From: Porphyra umbilicalis
Taxonomy: Eukaryota; Rhodophyta; Bangiophyceae; Bangiales; Bangiaceae
Assembly: GCA_002049455.2 (NCBI GenBank)
Contig: KV918782.1
Location: 1-64,000 of the forward strand
Direction of reading: 5' to 3'
DNA: 64,000 nucleotides
The position numbers and the translations under genes are program-made. Below, in pieces: positions 40,998 through 51,667 of this stretch. Below the pieces are notes generated by a model. That model was not told the DNA's origin. It was given only the letters and a program-made list of their open reading frames with translations, and did no database searches. Within the stretch, counting starts at the first letter, position 1; every line of letters begins with the position of its first letter.

Positions 40998-43900
40998 ATG
41001 GCGTCGACCCAAGGGGCCTCCTCGTCCGTGCCGACGGCTGACGACTCATCGCAATGGCGGGATTACGGCCTGCCATTGGGTGAGGACACGGCCGCCTGGG
41101 CCGCCTTGATGCGCCCCTGCGTGGGGCACCTGCTGCAGATCAAGCCGGCCGGGATGATGGCGTGCTTGTCGCGCCTCTCCGACAAGGCGACGGTGTCCGC
41201 CGTGTCTGTTTGGTTGCACTGCGGCTTGCACTACCAGCCACGGCCGCCGGCGGATCCCGTGTGCACGGCACCCGTCGTTGGGAACATGCCGCCAGTGAGT
41301 AAGCCCGAAAAAGGCTGCTGCTTTCTCCCCCTGCGGCGCGACGAGTCGGGCGTGGCCTTTTGGGAGGTGCGCGTTTTTCGCGCGTCACTGACGGGGGAGC
41401 TGCCTGCCGTCGCTGGACGCTGGGTGATTGAGCTCGGGCACCTTCCACACCGGGGGGACCAGCTCCGGTTTTGTGCGGCGTCGGAAGCAGACGCGCGCGA
41501 GTGGTATCGGCAGCTCCGGATGCGCGCGGCTCCGCTGGCGCTCGTTTGGACGCGGCACTTGGGTGTGGGGAGCGGCCGCGGCCGTGGCGCCGATGGGATC
41601 GGCCCGGCGCTCGGCAGGCCGGCGGCGGCGAGGCGTCTTCTTGTGATGGACGCCCTCACCCGTGGCGCGAGCCACTTGGTGGCCACCGGCGCGCTGGAGG
41701 GCGTGGTGGGGGTGGCCGAGTTTGTGGCCGACGTGACGCAGAAAGAGGCGTCCAACCTCGCTGCCGCGGCCGGCCCTGTGGTCGGCGTGGCGCTTCAGTC
41801 GGTGTGTTTTTCGGCGCGCGTCTTTGCTGCCGCGCAAGGCGTTTTCGAGGCGGCCGCTCAAGCATCGGCGGATGTGAACGACCTGCACGGTGTTTGTCGA
41901 CGCCTGCTCGTCGCCCTCCGAGACGTCCGCGATGACGCTGACGTGGGGGCAACGGAGCTGCTTCATCTCCTGAGCCGCCTCCTTGCTGACATTGAGGCTG
42001 TGGCAGGGGAGCTGCACCACCTGGTGCGGTCCCGCCGACAACGCGCGTGGCTCGCCTGCAGTGCGTCGTGCCGGGGGGTGGACGTCGGTCCTGAATTAGG
42101 CGATCGGCTGGCCCAGAGTCGGCGGAATGCGAGCGGGCTGTTGGACGAGCTGGTCCTGGCGCTGCAGCGCCAGACGGCGGTCGACGCGGGTCGTATTCTG
42201 GCGGCAGTCGGCCCAGAGGCACAGCTCGCGGCGGCGGCACGGGTGGGGTGGCAGGGCTTGCCTGAGCTGCCCGACGACAACAGCATTTTTAACGACTGGG
42301 ATGACCCGACATTGCCCGCTGCGAGGCTGCACGCCGCGGTCATGCAGTCCGGCGAAACGGCCGCGCCGGTCGTGGGAGCTCACGGGATGGGAGGCGGTGG
42401 AAAAACGACGACATGCCTGCTTGTGGCGCACAAGGTCTCGCTGGAGAGTGACGGCCGGTCGCGCTTCCCAGACGGGGTGCACTGGACGCAGTTGTCCCGG
42501 GACTTCGGGTTGGGGGACGCGCGCGCGCAGCTGTGCCTCCTCGCGACTACCCTGTCGGGCGAACTGGTGGAGGCCATCGACCTCGAGTTGGCCATCAAGC
42601 GCCTCAAGGCTGTCGTCAAGCACAAGACGTGCCTCGTCATCCTCGACGACGTGTGGCACGAGCCGCGGGCTGCGCCATTTGTACGCGCGTTGGCCAACTC
42701 TGAGCGCTCGTCGCTGTTGTTGTCGTCGCGGCGCGTGGATATTATCAACGCATGTGGCCGCGGCCACAATGTGCTTTGTGTGGAGGTCGGCGAGCGGCAC
42801 GGCACCGACGCGGAGAGTGTGCTCCTCACGCACGCCGAGCGTGGCGGCGTCTTTGCTCAGGACAAGACCGTCGAGCGCGTACGGCGGGCGGTAGAGCTGT
42901 GCGGCGGACTGCCACTCGCCTTGGCCGTGTTCGGCTCACTCGTACGCGACTTTGCACGAAAAGGCGCTCACAAGGGCGCGTGGGCCGCCGCCCTCGACCA
43001 GGTCGGCAGCTACCAAGGCAGCCTGCTCACCCAGTCGTCTGGCGTCGACCTCAAATATAGCTGCCTGTCGGATTGCCTGCGAGCCAGCTACACGGCGCTC
43101 GGGAAGGAGGACGACGACAGGCCTCTGCGGATGCAGAACTTCCGCGCGCTGTGCGTTGTGCGCTCCAAGGAGCAACTCCCGTGGCCCGCGCTGGCGGCGC
43201 TGTGGAATGCGGAGAGTAGGGCGGCCGTGGAGGTGATTGCGCGGGACTTTCACGCGCGGTCGTTGGTGTCGTTGCGCGGCCTTGGCCCGGGCGAGACGCT
43301 GTCCCTCAGCCTGCATGACCTGGTGATCGACTTTTTGGCGGGCGTCTTTGCGATTGACTCTGCGGGACATACGGCGTGCCACAGCTTGCTGGTGGAGCGC
43401 TACTGTCAGCGCAACGGCATCGCGGCGGCCGGTGAGAAAGTCTCTCTCGGGCGCACGCGCGTGGCGCTGCGGCCGCTGTGGTTGTTACCCCCAGACGGGT
43501 ACGTGGAGCGCGCGCTTCCTCGCCTGCTTGTGGCCGCGGGCGCCGCTGACGAGCTCGACCTGCTGCTGTTGGACATGCGCTTCATCGCCTCGCGGGTGGA
43601 GGTGGCGGGTGGCCACTGCGGCTTGTACCGTTCCGACTGCCGCCACGCGGTCGGTGTGGCCGTGCTCGGCGATGTTGCCGCGGTGGTGGAAGGCGCCGTG
43701 GTCACGGAGGGTCGTCCCCTGAGCGCGCGGCTGCAGCAGGCGGCGTGGGAGGTGGCCGCCAGGTTTGGCTCCCTGTTGGCGGACGGCGCCGCGGAGGCTG
43801 ACGTGCCAGCCCTCACCTACCTATGCGAGTCGGCGCGTGCCTACCTCGTCTGCCCGTTTGTCGAGTTGCTTGGCGCTTCCCGGCTGCTCGTGCCCCAGGA

Positions 43901-46109
43901 GCGACGCGTGCTGCCAGTCTCCGAACGTGTGTGCCATATATGTGCTGGCTTCAAAGAGAGCGGCGCCCTGTTTGTTGTGACCGCACACAGTCTCGATACG
44001 GTGCCAAACATCCTCAACGTCTGGGACGAAGACAGTGAAGCGGGTGTGACTGCGATGGAAGGCCACGCTGGAGAGGTGGAGTGTTTGGCGGTGGTTGGTG
44101 GCGGCGCGTCCGGCTCTCCTCGACTCGTCATCACTGGGGCAGGCTGCGCTCTACGTGTGTGGGATACCAAGTACTGGTCCTGTGTGGCTGTGTTGGAGGG
44201 CCACACTAAGGCCGTGTGCTGCGTGACGATGTTGGGCGCTTGTGGAGGCGACGCGCCAGCCCGTCTTGTGTCGGGTAGTCGGGACTGGACGGTGCGGGTG
44301 TGGGACGCTGAGCGCTGGTCGGCGGGGAGCGTCGCCGTGCTGGAGGGTCACACCGAGACGGTCACGTGCCTGGCGGTAGTCAACAAGGGCCAGTGCGCAA
44401 GTCGGGTGCTCGTTGCTTCCGGGTCGAGGGACAAGACCGTGCGGGTGTGGGACCTGAATGACGGCAAGTGTGTGGCCGTGTTGGAGGGCCACACGAAAGA
44501 GGTGACGTCTGTCGTGGCGGTCGACGGCGACGGGAGTGGCACGCCTGAGACCGTGGTGTCGGGATCCGTGGACGGGACGTTACGGGTGTGGAGTGACGCT
44601 GAGTGCTGGTCGTGCGTGGCAGTGTTGGAGTGCAACATGCTGTCGGTCGACCACGTAGTTGTGGTGCGCAGCGGGGCATGCACAGAGCCGACTTGGGTCG
44701 TCTCGGCGTCCAAGTCATCATTATTGACCAAGGGCAACGCGTTGCGGGTCTGGGATATCAAGGACTGGTCGTGCGTGGCACTTTTGGAGGGCCACACGGG
44801 CCCGATCACCTGCTTGTCGGTGGCGGACGACGACGAGTTCGCTTCCCCGCGGGTGGTATCGGGGGCGCGGGACAAGACCGTGCGGGTCTGGGACGTAGCC
44901 GCCAAGTCATGCGTCTCGGTGCTGGAGGGCCACGTAAACCAGGTTACCGGCCTGGCGGTGGCCAATGGCCGCAGCTGTGGTAAGCCGGCGCTTGTGGTAT
45001 CGTCGGCGATCCGCGACAAGGTGCGGGTGTGGAACCTGAAGCACCGGTCAACGCAAGTAGCGTCATCCCCACACAAGATTTGTATCCGGTCTATGACGGC
45101 GATGTGCGACGGCGGGCATGATGATGCTGCGGTGCAGTTGCTGTCTGTGTCGGATGACTTTTCTGTGCAAGTGTGGGACACTGACACCTGGTCGCATGTG
45201 GCGGTCTTGCCTTGGCGTTACAAATTGCACCGTCGCATCGTGGTCGTCGACCGCAATGGATGTGGCGTGCCCACCCACGTGGTGGTGACATCGCGCGACA
45301 AGCTGTCGGTCTTGGATTTGGCCGGTACGCGCGTGGCAGAGTGGTGCGGGCATTCCTCCCCTGTTGTGGATGTGGCGTTGGTGACCGGCACCGATGGCCG
45401 TGCCGCCGGACGCGTGCTCTCGGCGTCGGTCGACAAGACGGTAAGGGTGTGGGACGTGGGCAGCGGCGCCTGCCTTGACGTCATCCGCTTTCCCGACAGT
45501 TTGAAGCAGCTGGTAGTGCTTGATGCTGGGAAGAGTGGCTCACCGGTGCGCTTCGCGGCAGCTGTTGGCTCTGATTCCTGGCGGGGCATGCACGTCGTGC
45601 ACGTCAAGTGCCTGGGCCAGGAGTCGACTCGCATCTTGGGCTGCGTACAAGGACATGCCTATGACTCCATCACGGCCGTGGGTGGCGGCGTCAGTGGGTG
45701 CGCCCCGTACCTCGTGTCGATTTTTCGCGACGGGACTGTGCAAGTGTGGGACTGGGAGCGCGCCAGTTGCTTGCATACTTTCAAGGAGCCTGTGAGCTGG
45801 TTCCAGTGCGCATCCTGGTGGCCCCTCCCATCGACAGGGACGGGGCGGCGGAGTGGGGTGCTCAGCAGCGGCGGAGCGGCGGCAGTCAACGACGCGGCGA
45901 CGGCCGGCGGGTCGGCCGCCTCGTTTGAAGATACCGCCGTGCTGATTGACCTCAAGGGTTCCTGTGCGCTCGTCGACTGTCGACAGCTGACGCTGCGGTG
46001 GCTACCCGGCCCGCCCGATGCAGCGTCGGTGTGTTGCCTCCCTGGCGGGCGGTTGGCATGTGGCACCGAGACGGGTGGGGTGTATGGCGGCCAGATCTCT
46101 TTGTTTTAA
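40998..46109 (+). CDS. NB-ARC / WD40 STAND protein (APAF1/NLR-like)
   Basis: An intronless gene of 1,703 residues from ATG 40998 (MASTQGASSS) to TAA 46107. Residues about 98-175 look like a PH-type domain ending EADAREWYRQLRM. A helical linker follows. The NB-ARC ATPase has P-loop GMGGGGKTTT (about 465), kinase-2 CLVILDDVW (about 545), RNBS-B-like SLLLSSRR (about 572) and GLPLALAVFGSLV (about 638), then an MHD-like LHDLVIDF (about 772). From about residue 1015 to 1600 there are 12-14 WD40 repeats (RVWDTKYW, RVWDAERW, RVWDLNDG and others), enough for two propellers as in APAF1. STAND proteins hold a nucleotide-locked monomer and oligomerise on ligand sensing, in cell death or immunity. A bacterial-type start TTG further upstream is not needed. 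Confidence 0.9.
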   Translation: MASTQGASSSVPTADDSSQWRDYGLPLGEDTAAWAALMRPCVGHLLQIKPAGMMACLSRLSDKATVSAVSVWLHCGLHYQPRPPADPVCTAPVVGNMPPVSKPEKGCCFLPLRRDESGVAFWEVRVFRASLTGELPAVAGRWVIELGHLPHRGDQLRFCAASEADAREWYRQLRMRAAPLALVWTRHLGVGSGRGRGADGIGPALGRPAAARRLLVMDALTRGASHLVATGALEGVVGVAEFVADVTQKEASNLAAAAGPVVGVALQSVCFSARVFAAAQGVFEAAAQASADVNDLHGVCRRLLVALRDVRDDADVGATELLHLLSRLLADIEAVAGELHHLVRSRRQRAWLACSASCRGVDVGPELGDRLAQSRRNASGLLDELVLALQRQTAVDAGRILAAVGPEAQLAAAARVGWQGLPELPDDNSIFNDWDDPTLPAARLHAAVMQSGETAAPVVGAHGMGGGGKTTTCLLVAHKVSLESDGRSRFPDGVHWTQLSRDFGLGDARAQLCLLATTLSGELVEAIDLELAIKRLKAVVKHKTCLVILDDVWHEPRAAPFVRALANSERSSLLLSSRRVDIINACGRGHNVLCVEVGERHGTDAESVLLTHAERGGVFAQDKTVERVRRAVELCGGLPLALAVFGSLVRDFARKGAHKGAWAAALDQVGSYQGSLLTQSSGVDLKYSCLSDCLRASYTALGKEDDDRPLRMQNFRALCVVRSKEQLPWPALAALWNAESRAAVEVIARDFHARSLVSLRGLGPGETLSLSLHDLVIDFLAGVFAIDSAGHTACHSLLVERYCQRNGIAAAGEKVSLGRTRVALRPLWLLPPDGYVERALPRLLVAAGAADELDLLLLDMRFIASRVEVAGGHCGLYRSDCRHAVGVAVLGDVAAVVEGAVVTEGRPLSARLQQAAWEVAARFGSLLADGAAEADVPALTYLCESARAYLVCPFVELLGASRLLVPQERRVLPVSERVCHICAGFKESGALFVVTAHSLDTVPNILNVWDEDSEAGVTAMEGHAGEVECLAVVGGGASGSPRLVITGAGCALRVWDTKYWSCVAVLEGHTKAVCCVTMLGACGGDAPARLVSGSRDWTVRVWDAERWSAGSVAVLEGHTETVTCLAVVNKGQCASRVLVASGSRDKTVRVWDLNDGKCVAVLEGHTKEVTSVVAVDGDGSGTPETVVSGSVDGTLRVWSDAECWSCVAVLECNMLSVDHVVVVRSGACTEPTWVVSASKSSLLTKGNALRVWDIKDWSCVALLEGHTGPITCLSVADDDEFASPRVVSGARDKTVRVWDVAAKSCVSVLEGHVNQVTGLAVANGRSCGKPALVVSSAIRDKVRVWNLKHRSTQVASSPHKICIRSMTAMCDGGHDDAAVQLLSVSDDFSVQVWDTDTWSHVAVLPWRYKLHRRIVVVDRNGCGVPTHVVVTSRDKLSVLDLAGTRVAEWCGHSSPVVDVALVTGTDGRAAGRVLSASVDKTVRVWDVGSGACLDVIRFPDSLKQLVVLDAGKSGSPVRFAAAVGSDSWRGMHVVHVKCLGQESTRILGCVQGHAYDSITAVGGGVSGCAPYLVSIFRDGTVQVWDWERASCLHTFKEPVSWFQCASWWPLPSTGTGRRSGVLSSGGAAAVNDAATAGGSAASFEDTAVLIDLKGSCALVDCRQLTLRWLPGPPDAASVCCLPGGRLACGTETGGVYGGQISLF

Positions 46110-47318
46110 AGAGGGCGCAAGCGCAACGAACAGCCTCGGCAAGCAAGTTGTTGGCTCTCGCTGGCGCCTGCGGCGGCGGCGGCCCGCTGCTGCTGTTCAT
46201 CCCCGCTCGCCCCTCCCCCCCTCCCCCTCCCACCCCCACCGACGACACTGAGCGGCGGGGTGACGTTGACCCCAAACTTGACGGCGTACAGCAACCCCCC
46301 CGACGCCGTCCTCCCCGCCACTCGGTGCCCGCTGGGCGACACGAGCACCGCGTCGGCATCGTCTACTTCGGAATGTTTTCCATCGACTTTCCATAGAGGC
46401 TTCGATGAGGCCATCGACCAATCGAAATGGGCAGGTACACACGTACGCACATACGCAGGTACCCAGGTACGCACGTACGCACGTACGCACATACGCACGT
46501 ACGCACATACGCACGTACGCACGTACGCACATGCGCAGGTACGCACGTACGCACATACGCACGTACGCACATACGCAGGTACGCACGTACGCACATACGC
46601 ACGTACGCACATACGCAGGTACGCACGTACGCACGTACGCACATACGCAGGTAGACTCGATGGGAGCATTCTAGGTTCCCATCGAACCCATCGATTCGAT
46701 GCGATTGCAGCTGTACTGTGTATTAGAATGCAGTTCCAGAATCTTTCTCGTGAAAGATATGCCAATATAAATAAGGAAGTATCATCTGAATTGGACGGAG
46801 GACTGCCATCCAGATATACCGATGGCATCGGATTTCCGGAGCCTCGGCAGGACATTCGGATCCAACCGAATCCGACGAACCCGAACTTTTGGCGCCTCTG
46901 GGAGGTGGGTGAACAGTAACTCTTTGTTTTATGCCACACAATGTCCACTCGCCCACCATTCCACCCCCTCGTTGGTGCGCGTTGACGCCCATGTGGCGCC
47001 AAAATATCGGGCCATGGCGGGAATATAAGAGCCTCCGCGGAGTCGGAGCCCGCGTCGGACAGGACGAGTCGGGGCTCCCCCCCCCCCCATACTCACTTGC
47101 TGCCCACCCTCGGCTGCCCACTGCGCGCTGGTCTGAGGAGGAGACGAAAGCACCCCGATTCTTTTTCTCTCGGACAACGGAACACCGCTGCGGCTCCCCG
47201 GTACCTCCCCCCCTCCCCCCCCAGCTGGCTCCCCGCTATTCTCACGACGGGTCCCCCCCACAGCCTGTCATTTGCAGGGCACCTGCTCCCCGTTAACGTG
47301 CTTCCCTAAGCCGGCATC
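46110..47318. other. Intergenic between the NB-ARC/WD40 gene and the next candidate
   Basis: Holds the octamer microsatellite and, near 47021-47031, a plus-strand AATATAAGAGC that resembles a TATA box. No protein frame is recognised. Confidence 0.4.
46434..46655. repeat. Microsatellite of ACGCACGT/ACGCACAT octamers
   Basis: About 220 bp of alternating ACGTACGCAC and ATACGCAC blocks, with occasional ATACGCAGGT variants. It lies 325 bp downstream of the NB-ARC/WD40 stop. All frames across it are open but meaningless. Confidence 0.9.
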
Positions 47319-48700
47319 CTAGTCAGCCCCCATACCCCCCAGACAAATCCCACCACCAGCAGCTCGCCCACCTACCCAATCGCAAGGCTCATGAAGAGCG
47401 ACACCACCGCCGCCAGCCACTCGGCCGACACGGCGCCCGCCCCCCCCCGCCTCCCCCGTCTCTGACTCCACCGCCACCACGGCCAGCCCCGTCAACTGGG
47501 GCACAGCCACCCCCCCCACATACAGCAGCACCCGCGCGCGGGGGGCGGCGGTGACGCGACCACCGTCGGCGACGCCACCGACGGCGACACCACCGACGGA
47601 GACGCCGCCGCCGCGGCGGCCCCGTCGCGCGCCCCCCCGACGGGCGTCGGCGGCGGCATGGACCGACCGCCGGCCGACGCCGACGCCGGGCTCCCCGGCA
47701 GGCGGCGCTCCCCGCCTTGGTCGCCGCCATGCCGGCAGTCAGCTCGGTGACGTAGCGGGCGACCACGTCCCAGAACGGTGACACCGGAAAGCGGAGTCGC
47801 AGCGGCGGCGGGGAGAGGGCGAGGGTGGTGTAGCGGGTGGCCAGCCGCAGCAGCGTCGGCGACACGTCGTCGGATGTCGGCGCGGGGGGGGGGGGGGGAG
47901 TTCACGTCGCGGTCGCTGTGGGCAGCCGCCCGCCACCGCCGCCAACGCCACCGCCGGCGGTTCCGGTGCCAACCGGGGTGTCAGACCGACGCGGGGGACA
48001 AACTTGCGACGGCTTGGAGACCGACGCGGCGGGGGGTGGGGGTCCCTGGCGGCGGCGGCGGGGGGGAGGGCGGGGGAATGTGCGGGGGCGGCAGCGGTGT
48101 CAACGGCCGAGTCGGCTGCCCCGTAGCCGGCGGTGGTGGCGGCGGCAGCCGCCGCCGTGGCGGCGGCGGAAGAGCGGGGCGATCGGCCACCACTCGGGCT
48201 CCCGCTGCCGCCGCCGCCGACTTCGTCGAGCTCCTGCGGCCGCGGCGGCGGCACCAGGGAGTCTTCCAACGCCAGCGCCAGCGGCGGTGGCGGCGCGGCA
48301 CCACCGGCCGCCCCTCTCGCCGCCGGCGCGGGGCCGACGAGCAGCCACACGAACTCAGCGCCCCCCCCTCCCCCTACGTCCCGGCCACCGCGGGGTCGGG
48401 CCACCCCCCCCCTCCCGGGCGACCCCCCCTCCTCATTCCCATCCCAATTGCAAGCCGACGCGGGCGGTTCGACTCCCCCCCCCCCCCTCGGACGCCACCC
48501 CGTACGCCGTGGGCGCGGCGGGGCCGCGTACACAGAGAGGACTCCGGTCGGCCACAAAAGCGGCAGCGGCCGTGGCGGACGCAGCGTGGGAGGCGGGGAG
48601 GAGGGCCAAAACGGGGTGGGAGGCCAACGCGCCGGCGTCGGCGACGGCGACGAAGGGAGAGGCAGGCAGGGGAGAGAGAGGCAGACAGTTGGGGGGCTCG
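47319..48700 (-). CDS. Weak candidate gene, unrecognised, in GC-rich sequence
   Basis: Three minus-strand pieces have non-random composition: AEFVWLLVGPAPAARG with LALALEDSLVPPPRPQELDEV (about 48370-48210), SPTLLRLATRYTTLALSPPPLRLRFPVSPFWDVVARYVTELTAGM (about 47860-47725; cited here in two overlapping parts, LLRLATRYTTLALS and FWDVVARYVTELTAGM), and VLLYVGGVAVPQLTGLAVVAVE (about 47530-47465). They are in different frames, linked by Gly/Pro/Ala runs with many homopolymers, so frame errors may have scattered one protein. I recognise no family. The other five frames are equally long and open, so this may be wrong. Confidence 0.25.
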
Positions 48701-49133
48701 GGGATATGCGTAGGCGTGATGAAGAAGGCGGTCCGCTGTGTCGTTTCTCTGCGAGACGTTTATGTGCCACAAATGTAGCGTCGGACAATGGGGTGCTACC
48801 CGTCGGACCGATCGGCGATTTCACCACTGTTTTGCGGTCCGACGCGGATCCGACGGGACGCAAGGACATGGTTGAAATGAATGAGATAATCCCGAAACTA
48901 AAGATGCATCTCACGCATGAATGCCTGTGGCTTCCTCGCGTGTTCAACCCCACAGAACGGTGCCTCAGAAAGGCCGAATGAGACATATTTAGATACAGGA
49001 AGGTCGCTCAACTCATCAGCTTCCAGACTACGTGCTTTTTTCCTAGCTACAGGCACCAGGTCAGTGCATTGTGGTCCGTACAAGACATATAACACGTCGA
49101 TTGGGGGGCATTCTGGGCACACTTGACGCTGTA
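48701..49133. other. Intergenic, nothing recognised
   Basis: Ordinary composition, with short frames only, up to the small inverted-repeat element at 49134. Confidence 0.5.
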
Positions 49134-49265
49134 CAGTCGTTCTCCCGAAAATCCCGCACTCCAACTGTTGCAAAAGAGTTCGAAATCGGCCTCTGCGGGG
49201 TCGTAGAGGCCGATTGGGATCTCTTTTGCAACAGTTTGAGTGCGGGATATTTAGGAGAACGGCTG
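49134..49265. mobile_element. Tc1/mariner-type MITE (132 bp) with TA target duplication
   Basis: The sequence is a near-perfect foldback: CAGTCGTTCTCC...AATCGGCCTC pairs with the reverse complement of the right half, leaving a loop of about 9-12 bases (GGGGTCGTA). Arms are about 60 bp with roughly ten mismatches. TA flanks both ends (49132-49133 and 49266-49267). CAGT termini and a TA duplication fit the Tc1/mariner superfamily. Confidence 0.85.
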
Positions 49266-50690
49266 TACTGATCAGGGTGTGGAGTTTTGTGACGTGGCGT
49301 CCCCTGCATCACTGCTCAGCGGAACTTAAATAACGAGACCTGTAGCCAAGTGTTGGTCGAAATAGAGCGCTTTTGAAGCGCTGGTGGACAGCACAACACG
49401 TGAAGCGTACAGACACGATTTCAGCGAACCTGTCAAATTTGGTTTGGGGGGATTGCCGCCACTGGGCCAGTCGCTGCCTGCAGGCCCCCCAGATCAAAGT
49501 TTGTCTTACAGTCAGTGTTTCTGGGATGGATTCTGGACGCAACGCTTCACGACGGGCACGCGAGGAAGCGCAACTCCCGCTCTTCTGAGACGAAAGATAC
49601 ATTTTTTTCTGATAATAATCGGAAGCCCCATTTCCTCCTTCTGAGAGAGATTGAAGCCCTGTGCTGCAGTTCCGACTCTTTGGTGACGTTTTTCCCGGAG
49701 GCTTTCATAGATGAGATATACCTTTAGAGTGGCACATGGTTTGAACGATTTTCTTTTTCGACGAGGCAACAAAGTTCTAGGAACTGGCCTTGGAATTCTC
49801 CTTGCCGTCCTCCAGCGTCAACCCGGGATGGTCTCGGGAACTGGTCAGCAACGGTTCCCGGGATTGTTCTTAATATTGTTTCGCAGCATAACCAACAGTA
49901 CGTTCGAAGGAAGAGTTTTCGAAACACATGCAGTAACTGATATCAAGGAGCGCAGCAAGCTAGGAGCAGGATGATGCTGGAAGCTTCTCTCTGAATAATG
50001 TGCGGCGAGGAAAGAGCTTCCTAACTCAGTCCTTACCTTGAAACAGAAGGAGACACCATGCCCAAAGAAGGTCCCACGAGCGCTTAAAGAATAGTCGTGC
50101 GAGGAGTTCGTCGCTGCTTGAGTGAAATGTACCCAGACCCACTCTTGTGAACGTCTTCTCCGGATAAGCTTGAAAGAAGTTCACGGAAGAGCTCCTTTGT
50201 ATCCTCCGCGGCATTTCTCTCTCACTGTTACGCAGATGGTCCTTGCTTTTTTTCAGAGATCGTTGCGACGGGAGGTCGCTCCAATTTACGACCAATTCAC
50301 CTCTGAGGCAGTTTTTGAGGCCAATCCACAGGACTGCTCCTGTTATTGCGGTGCATGACGGTCCCGTGCTGTTTCTTTGCGTGACATGCGAATGCTGGCA
50401 GGAATAAATTTACTACGACAAATAGGAACAAGTAAGAGTAACATGATAAAGGTACGATAGTAAATGGGATAAAAAGAGAAAAATTCAACTGCGCGCTCCA
50501 CTCACTTGCAGAGATCTTTGTGGGGCAGGGCCCGCTGGACAGGGCTCCTCAGATTCTCGCCCAGTGCATGAAACCTGATCTCTGTTGCCGACGCATCATC
50601 ACCCTTGTGCAGCCTCATTCAAGGCATACGGCGGAGCATCACGTCAGAACATTAGTCTGAGTCTTCATCAAATGGATCAATGTAACCGGC
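49266..50690. other. Intergenic, nothing recognised
   Basis: AT-richer than the host-gene parts of the window. Many short frames are present, none protein-like. It flanks unrecognised gene copy 2 on its 3' side, as 31780-33356 flanks copy 1, but I saw no clear similarity between the two flanks. Confidence 0.45.
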
Positions 50691-51667
50691 CTACAGGTCT
50701 TTGAGCTCATCGCGCATGCAGCGTACGACGCCCTTGCGAGCATCAGCGCTCTCAGGGCGTAAACCTTTGGGGTACACGGCGTCGTCCACATATTTCTTCA
50801 AGCAAGCCGCAGCACCTTGACGCACAGATGCCCACACCTGGCTTGGGTCAAGCAACAGGAGCTCTCCTACTATACAACCGGCGGCTCCATTTATGTCCAG
50901 CGCTCGCTCCATTTCCTGACTGCTGTTCTGCAGTTTCACGCGGTACCCAATGTTGCTTCCACTGGCCAGGGCCACACAGTCCTGCAGTTTCAGGCGGTAA
51001 CCAATGTTGCTTCCACTGGCCAGGGCAGCAGGCTGCGGGACTGGAGCGGTGTGGTTCACGCCGTGGGCCAAAACAACGTGTTCGAACGTGGCCTCTTTCA
51101 TTTCAGCGTCCATGTATACTCCCAGGGTACGATAGGCACGCAGTCGGGCCGATGCGCGTCGGCCATTGCATCGTGTTCGTAGTCCTTTTCTCAGCGCAGC
51201 TCGCACTTCACGCCGCTTCTGGGACCATCCGTTAGCGCCGTGGTCAATCTTTCCGACGCACTTCTCAACCGCTTTGTTCACAACAGCGCGGAGGGGGCGA
51301 GTGCAGTCTCGATTGGGGCGTTCCAGTTGTCCCGTCGGGGCGAACCACGAAAGGCAGTCACGTTCAGGCGAGTCAGCTGCGCTGCCATTCACACCAGGGT
51401 TCACAGCTCCATTTCGTATCTTCTTGAGCATAGCTTGGCCGTACCTGATGAACAGGCGGCTGACCTCATCCCACGGGAGACAAGCTCAACCAGCACGCAT
51501 GCATGGAAGGGGAATGAAATCACACCGTCACGCACGCACAACCAGCGACAAGCGAGCTTCCAAGTTAGGTCATACGTCGATGCAGCGCGCATTGTGATGT
51601 TGCTCAGCAACGCCAGCGCATCGCGTGACCACATGCAGCCGCCTACTCCGTATCCAACAGCACTCAA
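50691..51667 (-). CDS. Unrecognised protein, family copy 2
   Basis: Homologue of 30752-31779. The main frame (51480 to 50691) reads SRLFIRYGQAMLKKIRNG, RDCLSWFAPTGQLE, VEKCVGKIDHGANGW, YRTLGVYMDAE, MERALDINGAA, LLLDPSQVWASVRQ and RPESADARKGVVRCMRDELKDL. An N-terminal piece in another frame (from about 51667, WLCVRDGVISFPFHACVL) corresponds to the first piece of copy 1. A 54-bp tandem duplication gives two copies of ALASGSNIGYR(L/V)KLQ at about 50929-51040 that copy 1 lacks. Identity looks around half, so the copies are old. The function is unknown. Confidence 0.6.

Noticed and set aside
46197-46674. Frames of repeated Ala-Tyr-Val-Arg-Thr-Cys through the octamer microsatellite
   Set aside because: They are simple translations of the repeat in all frames, with no evidence of coding.
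48133-48981. 282-codon plus-strand frame as a gene with the TATA-like box at 47021
   Set aside because: Gly/Arg/Pro-rich composition and the distance from the TATA-like box argue against it. The minus strand has slightly better pieces, and even those are weak.
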